DNA from: Acinetobacter rongchengensis
GTDB lineage: Bacteria; Pseudomonadota; Gammaproteobacteria; Pseudomonadales; Moraxellaceae
Assembly (NCBI RefSeq): GCF_003611475.1
Contig: NZ_RAXT01000009.1
Coordinates: forward strand, 1 to 64,000
DNA length: 64,000 nt
Direction of reading: 5' to 3'
Positions within the stretch are counted from its first letter, which is position 1; each line of letters begins with the position of its first letter. A program made the position numbers and the translations under genes. Below are positions 1 through 7,455 of this stretch, one piece after another. The notes below the pieces were generated by a model, which was not told the origin of the DNA, searched no databases, and worked only from the letters and a program-made list of their open reading frames with translations.

Positions 1-450
1 TTCTTTGGTGCTTTAACGGCATTAATAATATTTACGAAATGGACGAATCAAAAAGGCAGTGAAGTTATTTCTAATGAAGCAAAGGAAATTTTTAATTTAA
101 TTGAAAAAATTGCTGTGAACTCCGATAAAATTTTAGAAGATATGATGATAATGTCTATTCATAACAAAGTGCCTAATGACTTTGATGAAGAGAGATTCAA
201 TAATTTTAGAGAATTAAATGTCGAAATTATAAAAAGACTGCAGCTGATAAATTTTGAAAATAAACATGTAGATACAGTCAGACTAATAAATAGTTTTGAA
301 GGAGCTTATAGAAACTTTGCAAAGCTATACCATCAATCTACGCCAAGAATTTTGACTGATATATTAAATAATGAAACTAAATATAAAGAGAGTTTTGGTC
401 ATCTTAAGAAAGATATGTATGCCTATGCACTTTATAAAAAAACACTTTGA
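1..450 (+). CDS. C-terminal part of an unknown membrane-associated protein
   Basis: The reading frame is open from the first base of the window, so the gene starts outside it and 149 residues are visible. The visible part opens with a hydrophobic stretch (FFGALTALIIFTKW), probably the end of a membrane helix, followed by a polar, largely helical region with no motif I recognise. A GTG at 115 could serve as a start, but the open frame and hydrophobic segment upstream argue for a longer protein. It converges on the cyd operon and shares a bidirectional terminator with it. The function is unknown. Confidence 0.6.
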   Translation, partial: FFGALTALIIFTKWTNQKGSEVISNEAKEIFNLIEKIAVNSDKILEDMMIMSIHNKVPNDFDEERFNNFRELNVEIIKRLQLINFENKHVDTVRLINSFEGAYRNFAKLYHQSTPRILTDILNNETKYKESFGHLKKDMYAYALYKKTL

Positions 451-465
451 AAGCTAAAAAATAAA

Positions 466-490
466 AAAACCCTGAATTTTTCAGGGTTTT
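466..490. terminator. Bidirectional Rho-independent terminator
   Basis: An AAACCCTGA arm pairs with a TCAGGGTTT arm across an AT-rich loop, with A-runs on one side and T-runs on the other. It lies between the convergent ends of the first gene and ybgE, so it can stop transcription from both sides. Confidence 0.8.
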
Positions 491-504
491 CATATTTCTT
501 TAGC

Positions 505-801
505 TTAGGTCAAGAGCCAAGTGTAATAGCCCCAAAGCATGAGTGGCCATGCAATATAAGGGCTAAATAACCATTTCCAAACCCAAAACTGTGGCAGAAA
601 TCCTACACCGTGAATAAACCCACCTGAAATACCAATCATCACCATCATCAAGGCACTATGATTATAGTGACCATTGGCGTCTAGCATCATGGCAGGGTGA
701 ATTAATAAAACACTTGCAAGCGGCAATGCCATCAAAAATGAAATGGCCATCGCAATTTTGTTCGGCTTGTTTTCTTCTGTTGTCATTGCAATTTCTGTCA
801 T
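505..801 (-). CDS. ybgE: Cyd operon protein YbgE
   Basis: This 98-residue inner-membrane protein has about three hydrophobic segments and resembles the YbgE family, whose genes lie at the end of cytochrome bd operons. Its exact role is not established; it is thought to associate with or help assemble the bd oxidase. It starts four bases after the cydX stop codon, so it is almost certainly translated from the cyd transcript. The family assignment rests on position and overall hydrophobic pattern more than on a catalytic motif. Confidence 0.8.
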   Translation of the reverse strand: MTEIAMTTEENKPNKIAMAISFLMALPLASVLLIHPAMMLDANGHYNHSALMMVMIGISGGFIHGVGFLPQFWVWKWLFSPYIAWPLMLWGYYTWLLT

Positions 802-804
802 GGT

Positions 805-906
805 TTATTCCTCATCCAAATCTTGATGATGTTCGATGTAAAGTGCGCTTAAAACACCTGCAAAGCACGCCATCAAAACTCCAAGAATCCAAGCAAAATA
901 CCACAT
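805..906 (-). CDS. cydX: Cytochrome bd oxidase small subunit CydX
   Basis: This 33-residue peptide begins MWYFAWILGV, the hallmark start of CydX, has one transmembrane helix, and ends in an acidic tail (HHQDLDEE). CydX binds CydA and stabilises the haem groups of the bd quinol oxidase. It lies between cydB and ybgE, the usual position. The reverse-strand leader carries a GGAG ribosome site just before the ATG. It is too short for ordinary gene-calling length cut-offs. Confidence 0.92.
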   Translation of the reverse strand: MWYFAWILGVLMACFAGVLSALYIEHHQDLDEE

Positions 907-947
907 CGCTTATTCTCCAATGATATTAATTAGGTTATGACACAGCC

Positions 948-2093
948 TTAATACAGGCTGTGTGAATTATCTTGAATGTGTTTGTTGGTAATCACGCCCC
1001 ACATTTTGTAATAACACCAAGTGGTGTAAGCCAAAATAAGCGGAACAAAAATAGAAGCAACAACGGTCATTACGGTTAGGGTATTTTTACTTGAAACAGC
1101 ATCCCACATCGTCAAGCTGACTGTTGGGTTAGTGCTAGAAGGCATTAAGAATGGGAATAAAGCAAATCCAGCAGTTAAGATCGAACCAGTTACCGCTAAA
1201 GTAGAACCTGTGAAGCTTATTCCAGCCTTATTTTTTCCTGCACCCAAGATGATCATGATTGCACCTAAAATCGCAGCGATTGGAGCAAGCATGGTGATTG
1301 GATAAGTTGAATAGTTATTCATCCAACCTGGGTTCATATCGGTGAGTACTTGCTTCGCTAATGGGTTAGCAACGCCATTGGTGTTATAAGGTGTTACTAA
1401 GGTATAACCTTGAATACCACCAAAATATAGCCATGCGCCAGCACCTAAGAAACAAACTAAGAATATAATACCCATCAATTGTGTTGCTTTAGCAGAACGT
1501 TGACGTAAGTCACCATCTGTACGCAACATTAACCATGCACCACCATGTGCGCAAAGCATAGATAGACTTACCAATCCGCAGACCAGTGCAAATGGGTTCA
1601 GTAGGGCAAAGAAGCTACCTGTATAAGTTGAACGTACAGTTTCATCTAAAGTAAATGGTACGCCTAAGAACATATTACCAAATGCAACACCGAATACTAA
1701 TGCAGGTACAGCACCGCCGATGCATAGCCCCCAATCCCATGAAGTACGCCATTGGGTATTGGTGAGTTTAGAGCGGTAGTCAAAGCCTACAGGTCTAAGA
1801 AATAGTGCGAATAGGACTAAGAGTAGTGCCCAATACATACCCGAGAAGGCCGTTGCATAAACCATTGGCCATGCAGCAAATAGCGCACCACCAGCAGTTA
1901 CAAACCAAACTTGGTTGCCTTCCCAGTGCGGTGCAATGGTATTGATGGCGGCACGACGTTCATCGTCAGTTTTACCTACAAATGGCATGAGCGCCATTGA
2001 TCCCATGTCAAAACCATCGGTTAGGGCGAAACCAATCAATAAGACCCCAACCAATACCCACCAGATAATTTTGAGAAGTTCATATTCGATCAT
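948..2093 (-). CDS. cydB: Cytochrome bd ubiquinol oxidase subunit II
   Basis: CydB is the structural partner of CydA in the cytochrome bd quinol oxidase, which reduces oxygen to water at high affinity in the inner membrane. The 381-residue protein has the multiple hydrophobic segments of the family and the conserved N-terminal region around [12 protein letters not shown] and [10 protein letters not shown]. Its start overlaps the cydA stop by four bases, which indicates translational coupling. The length matches other CydB proteins and nothing appears truncated. Confidence 0.96.
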   Translation of the reverse strand: MIEYELLKIIWWVLVGVLLIGFALTDGFDMGSMALMPFVGKTDDERRAAINTIAPHWEGNQVWFVTAGGALFAAWPMVYATAFSGMYWALLLVLFALFLRPVGFDYRSKLTNTQWRTSWDWGLCIGGAVPALVFGVAFGNMFLGVPFTLDETVRSTYTGSFFALLNPFALVCGLVSLSMLCAHGGAWLMLRTDGDLRQRSAKATQLMGIIFLVCFLGAGAWLYFGGIQGYTLVTPYNTNGVANPLAKQVLTDMNPGWMNNYSTYPITMLAPIAAILGAIMIILGAGKNKAGISFTGSTLAVTGSILTAGFALFPFLMPSSTNPTVSLTMWDAVSSKNTLTVMTVVASIFVPLILAYTTWCYYKMWGVITNKHIQDNSHSLY

Positions 2094-3685
2094 GATTGAG
2101 TCTCCCCGGCGTGATTTGCATTCGTGTTCGCTTCAAGTTTTTCGAAATGGTATTTACCTGTATGTAAAGAACTTGGCCCTAAACGAGAGAATTTGATCAT
2201 TAAATACATCTCAATAATCAGCAATACTGTATAAAAAGCAGCTAGTGCAATAATTGAACCCCAAACGTCACCTGTGCTTAAACTTGATGCAGAGAGATGT
2301 GTAGGCAGTACTTCACCAATGGTCCATGGTTGACGACCACCTTCAGCAACATACCAACCTGTTTGAGCTGCAATCCACGGTAAAGGTAAGCCAAACAATG
2401 CAAACTTGAGTAACCATGGTTTGTTTTCAGCATTGCGTTTAGCTACGGCAAATGTTGCTAAGATAAACAGCAATAACATGAGGAAACCAGAAGCAACCAT
2501 TGCACGGAATGACCAGAATAAGCTTGCTACATGAGGGATAGTATCTTTAGTTGCAGCTTTAATCTGTGCTTCAGAAGCATCTGTAACATTTGGTGTATAT
2601 TTTTTAAGAAGTAAGCCATAGCCTAAGTCTTTTTGATTTTCTTTAAATGATGCCATCAGTTCAGGAGAGCGATCACCTGCACGAAGTTTTTCAAGTTCAC
2701 TATAAGCGACCATACCATTTCGGATACGTACTTCATGTTGAACCATCAAATCTTTTAAACCAGTGACTTCTTTATCAATAGAACGTGTTGCAATAAGCCC
2801 CATTGCATAAGGAATTTTAATTGCATAGTCAGTGCGTTGTTCTTCTTGATTTGGAATACCAAACAACGTGAATGAAGCAGGTGCAGGGTGTGTTTCCCAT
2901 TCAGATTCAATTGCGGCTAATTTAGTTTTTTGAACATCACCAAGCTCATAGCCAGATTCATCACCCAATAAAATAACGGATAATGTAGATGCTAAACCGA
3001 AGATTGCAGCAATTGCGAAAGAGCGACGTGCAAATGGTAAATCACGCTTTTTCAACAAATAATAACTAGAGATTGCCAAAACAAAAATTGCACCAGTAAC
3101 ATAACCTGCAGAAACAGTGTGTACAAATTTGACTTGAGCAACAGGGTTGAAGATCAAAGCACCGAAATCTACAAGCTCCATACGCATGGTTTCAAAATTA
3201 AATTCTGAACCGACTGGATTTTGCATCCAGCCATTGGCAACTAAGATCCATAAAGCAGATAAATTAGAACCAATCGCAACTAACCATGTCACACTTAAAT
3301 GTTGAACTTTTGAAAGGCGATCCCAGCCAAAGAAGAATAAACCGATAAAGGTCGATTCAAGAAAGAAAGCCATTAATCCTTCAATAGCGAGTGGCGCACC
3401 GAAAATATCACCAACATAGTGTGAATAGTACGCCCAGTTTGTACCAAACTGGAATTCCATTGTTAAACCTGTGGTAACACCTAAGGCAAAGTTAATACCG
3501 AAGAGTTTCCCCCAGAACTTGGTCATATCTTTATAAATTTCTTTACCTGAAATCACATAAGTGGTTTCCATGATGGCAAGAATAAAAGCTAAACCGAGAG
3601 TCAGCGGTACAAAAATAAAGTGATACATCGCGGTCATTGCAAATTGGAACCGCGAAAGATCGACCACGCTTTCAGAAATCATCAA
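2090..3685 (-). CDS. cydA: Cytochrome bd ubiquinol oxidase subunit I
   Basis: CydA carries the haems and the quinol site of the bd oxidase. The 531-residue sequence has His22 and His189 at the expected haem-ligand positions, the acidic residues in [12 protein letters not shown] (about 101-112), and the signature [12 protein letters not shown] in the C-terminal half. A long hydrophilic segment between roughly residues 250 and 380 corresponds to the Q loop. It overlaps cydP upstream and cydB downstream by four bases each, so the genes form one tightly coupled operon. bd oxidases serve low-oxygen and stress respiration. Confidence 0.97.
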   Translation of the reverse strand: MMISESVVDLSRFQFAMTAMYHFIFVPLTLGLAFILAIMETTYVISGKEIYKDMTKFWGKLFGINFALGVTTGLTMEFQFGTNWAYYSHYVGDIFGAPLAIEGLMAFFLESTFIGLFFFGWDRLSKVQHLSVTWLVAIGSNLSALWILVANGWMQNPVGSEFNFETMRMELVDFGALIFNPVAQVKFVHTVSAGYVTGAIFVLAISSYYLLKKRDLPFARRSFAIAAIFGLASTLSVILLGDESGYELGDVQKTKLAAIESEWETHPAPASFTLFGIPNQEEQRTDYAIKIPYAMGLIATRSIDKEVTGLKDLMVQHEVRIRNGMVAYSELEKLRAGDRSPELMASFKENQKDLGYGLLLKKYTPNVTDASEAQIKAATKDTIPHVASLFWSFRAMVASGFLMLLLFILATFAVAKRNAENKPWLLKFALFGLPLPWIAAQTGWYVAEGGRQPWTIGEVLPTHLSASSLSTGDVWGSIIALAAFYTVLLIIEMYLMIKFSRLGPSSLHTGKYHFEKLEANTNANHAGETQS

Positions 3686-3873
3686 CGTGTCTCCTTGGTT
3701 TGGGAAGGACTGCCAGCGATACGCTCAGCAACTTGATTGTCAAAATTTTTAGGAATTGTCGGCGCATCAAACCATATATGTTTGATCGTCATTAAAAGCA
3801 CAATCTTAATTATTAATATGATTGTTATTTCTCTGACTAGGCGACGATTTAAATCGTTTGATTTTAAGCTCAT
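3682..3873 (-). CDS. cydP: Small cytochrome oxidase subunit CydP
   Basis: This 63-residue protein has one hydrophobic helix (about residues 17-33) followed by a short hydrophilic tail. Its stop overlaps the cydA start by four bases, making it the first gene of the cyd operon. It fits the CydP putative small subunit annotated upstream of cydA in related gamma-proteobacteria. A biochemical role is not established to my knowledge, so assembly or stability of the oxidase is inferred from position. Confidence 0.72.
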   Translation of the reverse strand: MSLKSNDLNRRLVREITIILIIKIVLLMTIKHIWFDAPTIPKNFDNQVAERIAGSPSQTKETR

Positions 3874-4669
3874 GGTTAAAGCCTATAATTTAATTACTTT
3901 TATATTATTAAACAAAATACTACATAAAATAAATAGAAAATATGATTAAAATAAAAATATATTATTAATTTCAAGTAAAACAGTAACTTGAAGTTAGTAT
4001 TTGTTAAAAAATAAACTAAATAAAGTTAAAATAAAAGTTGATTAAAACAGTTGTATTTAATCTTTTTAAAACCAACTAAAAAGGTAATATTTAAATTTAT
4101 AATCCATACTAATTTGGTTTGGATTAATTTTTAAGAATTTTTAAAATAAAAATAGAGTAAAAATAATCATAGTGAAATGGTTGGTTTAAATGTTTATATT
4201 TAAGTGAATAATCCGACTAAAAGAATAAGGTTATTTTTAAATAGTGTTTGTGTTTTATTTTATTCTAGTGCTCTGAGGGTCTGATTAATATTGTAATTTT
4301 ATGGATATGATCTTGAATCGAGTGGGTAATATTAGACTGGTTAAAGATGTTACTTATGCTATAGGTGAACTTCTAAAATCTGACGAATATGCACGATATG
4401 CGAGGATTATTCTATAAAACAGCATATGAGCGTATGGTGAGGATCGGCTTTAATTTAAGTACAAATATGATGAAAATTTGCGTATTTCTAGGAATGAAAA
4501 GATAAAAGAGAGAGTATTAAATTTTTAGCGGCTTTGAACGGCTTTTAATGCTGCTGCAGCGCATTTGTGAATTCATCGAGTCATAAATAAAATGATCATT
4601 GAGTGTGCTAGGTCTCGTTGTATCACGTTTTACAGGTATAAGCTTTGTAGGGTATAAAATTATGCAGGA
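3874..4669. other. AT-rich intergenic region upstream of cydP
   Basis: This 0.8 kb stretch is very AT-rich from 3880 to 4260 and must hold the cyd promoter on the minus strand. A 7-base inverted repeat, TTCAAGT (3970-3976) and ACTTGAA (3986-3992), is a possible regulator site. No full Anr/FNR site (TTGAT-N4-ATCAA) was found; only a half site occurs at 4038. A 38-codon plus-strand reading frame at 4301-4417 has no convincing ribosome site and I could not recognise it. Otherwise I see nothing. Confidence 0.5.
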
Positions 4670-5284
4670 TTAAAAATTTTCAGAAGTGAATAAATGGTTT
4701 GAGATCGAAATTTTTTTAGCAATGTAATGCGACTTTCGAAAACGAATCAAAAGAATTTGAGACTGAAATTCTAACTCACCGAACTCAGGTTCCACTTGTA
4801 CATAATGCAATTGCCCATACTCATCTCGTACACGTGCTTGAGCAGAAAACCCAGGACGTGCATTGCCACTGGATACGGTTGCTAAACGACCAAGAAGGTT
4901 GACTTTATTGGTCACAACTTTTGGTTTAATTACCTGATCCAAACAGTGAATCATAAACACGGTAAAAAATATTGCCATGACTAAGGCTGGCAAGATAACG
5001 TAATACCACGCAACAAAATGTTCTTGTGTAGCGTGCATGACCAATTGAAGAAAATAACCAGCAAAACTAAAATTGATTAACAAAAAAACAAAAATCAATA
5101 CTTTAGAAAACTTCACCTGTATCAGTGGAGAAACGATGAGCCAATGCGGGGAAATTTTCTTTAAAAAAGTACTTGGACGTATTCCGATATAATAGCCTGC
5201 GGTTTCTGCCATGCTGAGCAGAAAAAGAGCCACCACTGAAATGTGAAATGGCATTAATTCAGATTCCGATAAGAATTCCAACAT
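4670..5284 (-). CDS. YqiJ-like OB-fold membrane protein
   Basis: The 204-residue protein has about three N-terminal hydrophobic segments, then a soluble C-terminal domain of about 75 residues (from LLGRLATVSSGNARPG) resembling the OB-fold domain of the YqiJ family. Family members are NfeD-like partners of flotillin-type proteins such as YqiK and act in the inner membrane, perhaps in membrane organisation. No flotillin gene lies next to it here, so it may act alone or with a distant partner. It is 39 bases upstream of the Rieske gene on the same strand and may share its transcript. Confidence 0.7.
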   Translation of the reverse strand: MLEFLSESELMPFHISVVALFLLSMAETAGYYIGIRPSTFLKKISPHWLIVSPLIQVKFSKVLIFVFLLINFSFAGYFLQLVMHATQEHFVAWYYVILPALVMAIFFTVFMIHCLDQVIKPKVVTNKVNLLGRLATVSSGNARPGFSAQARVRDEYGQLHYVQVEPEFGELEFQSQILLIRFRKSHYIAKKISISNHLFTSENF

Positions 5285-5323
5285 GACAGTCCTTAGCTGT
5301 ATTGATTATTTAAAATAATTCAA

Positions 5324-5650
5324 TTAATCAACGATATAAATACCACCATCTGAGTGAACAGCAATATTTACTTTTTCAAGTTTATCACCCATGCATGGTC
5401 CCGAAATACATTCACCTGATTCAACCTCAAACAGTGCGCCGTGAGTAGAGCATTGAATATATTCACCATCTTGATCTAAGAATTGATTTTCTAGAAATTC
5501 AAGTTCCGTCTGTAAATGCGGGCATACATTCTGGTAAGCATAGAATGCACCATCACGTTGGGTAATAAAAATGGTATCACCCGTCATTGTGTCAAAAGCA
5601 CGTGCAGTACGCTCTTGAATTTCTTCAGTCATTGCAATTTTTTCAGCCAT
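5324..5650 (-). CDS. Rieske [2Fe-2S] ferredoxin-like protein
   Basis: The 108-residue protein is a single Rieske domain. Cys43 and His45 (CPHL) and Cys67 and His70 (CSTHG) form the two halves of the 2Fe-2S binding site. It has no signal peptide or membrane helix, so it is a cytoplasmic electron carrier rather than a bc1 subunit. Its start codon directly follows the stop of the adenosine kinase gene, suggesting co-transcription. No oxygenase is adjacent, so its redox partner is unknown. Confidence 0.88.
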   Translation of the reverse strand: MAEKIAMTEEIQERTARAFDTMTGDTIFITQRDGAFYAYQNVCPHLQTELEFLENQFLDQDGEYIQCSTHGALFEVESGECISGPCMGDKLEKVNIAVHSDGGIYIVD

Positions 5651-6655
5651 TTATGCGCATTCCTTTTTAAATGTTTCAAGTAAATTGGCATATTCTGCAA
5701 TTTCTAAACGCGGGCCGAATTTAGAAACCACTTCACTTGAAATAAGAATAGCAAGTTGAGCCGCAGTTTGTAAATTTTCACCTTGATTTAAGGCATATAA
5801 GAATGCACCTGAAAAAGCATCACCTGCGCCATTTGTATCGACTGCGATCACTTTACGTCCTTGGACATGAAAATGCTGTTCTTGATTTGAAACGATTGCA
5901 CCTTTTGCACTTAATGTAATGACAACTTCATTGCTTAGTAATTTCAATTTAGCCAAAGCTGCTTCTACAGACGTTGTTTCTGTATACATCATGGCTTCTT
6001 GTTCATTACAGAAAAGTAAGTCTACGCCGTCATCAATCAACTCATCTAAGCCAGTACGTGCGTATTGAACCATTGCAGGATCAGATAAAGTCAGTGCGAT
6101 TTTGACATTATTTTCACGAGCGATTTGACGTGCTTGTTTTACAGCGACACGTGCAGAATCACTGGTCGATAAATAACCTTCAATATAAAGCCATTGTGCA
6201 GTTTTTAAGGGTTCGAAGTCCATTTGGACGTCTGACAGTTCAGCGGTAATCCCCAAATAAGTATGCATAGTACGTTCAGAATCATCACTCACCAAAACCA
6301 TACAAGTGCCTGTTACACCTTCACTGATTGATTTTATTGAGGTTTGAATACCAGCTTCAGTTAGACCATTCAGGTAAATTGTACCTAAATCATCATTCCC
6401 TACACGACATGCGTAAAATGCTGAAGCACCAAGTGCACTAAAAGCTACTGTGGTATTGGCTGCTGAGCCACCAGAAGCTTGACCTTTGTAAACTTGGCTA
6501 GCTTTTAAATTCTTGTAGAGTTCAGCCTGAGTTTCACCATCGGTCAATTGCATGGTACCTTTTTGCAAATTTTGTTCGCTTATGAACGTATCAGATACTT
6601 TAAATTCTTGGTCAATGAGTGCATTTCCAATTGCAAAAAGGTCAACTGTAGCCAT
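5651..6655 (-). CDS. Adenosine kinase (PfkB family sugar/nucleoside kinase)
   Basis: PfkB-family kinases of this type phosphorylate adenosine to AMP for purine salvage. The N-terminal signature GGSAANTTVAFSALG and the C-terminal signature DTNGAGDAFSGAF, with the catalytic aspartate, are both intact. I chose the ATG at 6655 (MATVDLFAIGNAL, 334 residues) because the frame upstream adds an unlikely hydrophobic extension and overlaps the divergent GNAT leader. Substrate choice within the family cannot be proven from sequence, but length and motifs fit the adenosine kinases of Acinetobacter. It is followed directly by the Rieske gene. Confidence 0.87.
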   Translation of the reverse strand: MATVDLFAIGNALIDQEFKVSDTFISEQNLQKGTMQLTDGETQAELYKNLKASQVYKGQASGGSAANTTVAFSALGASAFYACRVGNDDLGTIYLNGLTEAGIQTSIKSISEGVTGTCMVLVSDDSERTMHTYLGITAELSDVQMDFEPLKTAQWLYIEGYLSTSDSARVAVKQARQIARENNVKIALTLSDPAMVQYARTGLDELIDDGVDLLFCNEQEAMMYTETTSVEAALAKLKLLSNEVVITLSAKGAIVSNQEQHFHVQGRKVIAVDTNGAGDAFSGAFLYALNQGENLQTAAQLAILISSEVVSKFGPRLEIAEYANLLETFKKECA

Positions 6656-6769
6656 GTTTTTCATCACATTTAACATTAAAAACACAAAGTTTACACCAAT
6701 GCTCAGCTTAGCAGTAGTTTGTTGAATAAATTTCAATTACATTTGTCATATAAATGCATTGGAGGTTGT

Positions 6770-7237
6770 GTGGATATTTTAATTCAACAGGTAGATCAAT
6801 TACCTTCGCAGATTCAGGATTTGGTTATTGCTTCAGAAAAAGAAGGCTTCCATTTTATTCAAAAACTTGTCGATGAGTTTCAGCAAGGCACAAATCAATT
6901 TAATCGTTATGGCGAGTTTTTATTGGTGGCTTTTGATGGGCAAAAACTGGTTGCTTGTGGTGGTTTGAATATACAAATGAGTGATGACGAGGAGGCCAAT
7001 AAAGCTGAAGCAAAATATAAAATTGGTCGTGTACGCCGTTTTTATGTATTACCTGAATATCGTAGGTCAGGATTGGCGAGAAAGTTATTACAAGAGCTTG
7101 AGAAAAGGGCAAAACCTAATTTTTCAGCTTTGTGTTTATTTACAGGTACTAAAGTTGCTGCGCAGTTTTATCAAAAACAAAACTATGTATTTGTAGAAAA
7201 TCACTCTAATTATAACTATTTCAAATATTTGATTTAG
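6770..7237 (+). CDS. GNAT family N-acetyltransferase
   Basis: The protein of about 155 residues has the GNAT core. The acetyl-CoA loop is visible in VLPEYRRSGLARKLLQELEKRA, matching the family's R/Q-x-x-G-x-A/G pattern, and a late strand-helix reads FTGTKVAAQFYQKQNY. I favour the GTG at 6770 because a strong GGAGGT site lies at 6761-6766, although the spacing is short; the same frame stays open to 6719. It is divergent from adenosine kinase. The substrate is unknown. Confidence 0.78.
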   Translation: MDILIQQVDQLPSQIQDLVIASEKEGFHFIQKLVDEFQQGTNQFNRYGEFLLVAFDGQKLVACGGLNIQMSDDEEANKAEAKYKIGRVRRFYVLPEYRRSGLARKLLQELEKRAKPNFSALCLFTGTKVAAQFYQKQNYVFVENHSNYNYFKYLI

Positions 7238-7455
7238 ATTGTTTATTGTATTTAATTTACGGTTCAGACTTAAGTGGTGATTGTTCGCTCTCATCACTTT
7301 TTGATTTTAACAAGTGTATATTAGCAACATGAATAGTGTGGTCTTGTGTTTAAATCCGAGTAAATGAATAAGAATTAGTGATAAGAATGAATCGCATTTA
7401 TTTAACTTTGCGTTATACTTAAAGTTATAGATAAATATTTAATTTAGGAGATCGC

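Noticed and set aside
1915..2196. 93-residue plus-strand frame over cydB/cydA
   Set aside because: Antisense to strongly conserved cyd genes with no independent support.
3844..3857. 14-base perfect palindrome ACGATTTAAATCGT
   Set aside because: It lies within the cydP coding sequence and is AT-rich, so chance is a sufficient explanation.
4038..4052. TTGAT half site resembling an Anr/FNR box
   Set aside because: The second half (ATCAA) is missing, so it does not meet the consensus.
4301..4417. 38-codon plus-strand frame in the gap upstream of cydP
   Set aside because: No good ribosome site, no recognisable family and no terminator; kept only as a note in the gap entry.
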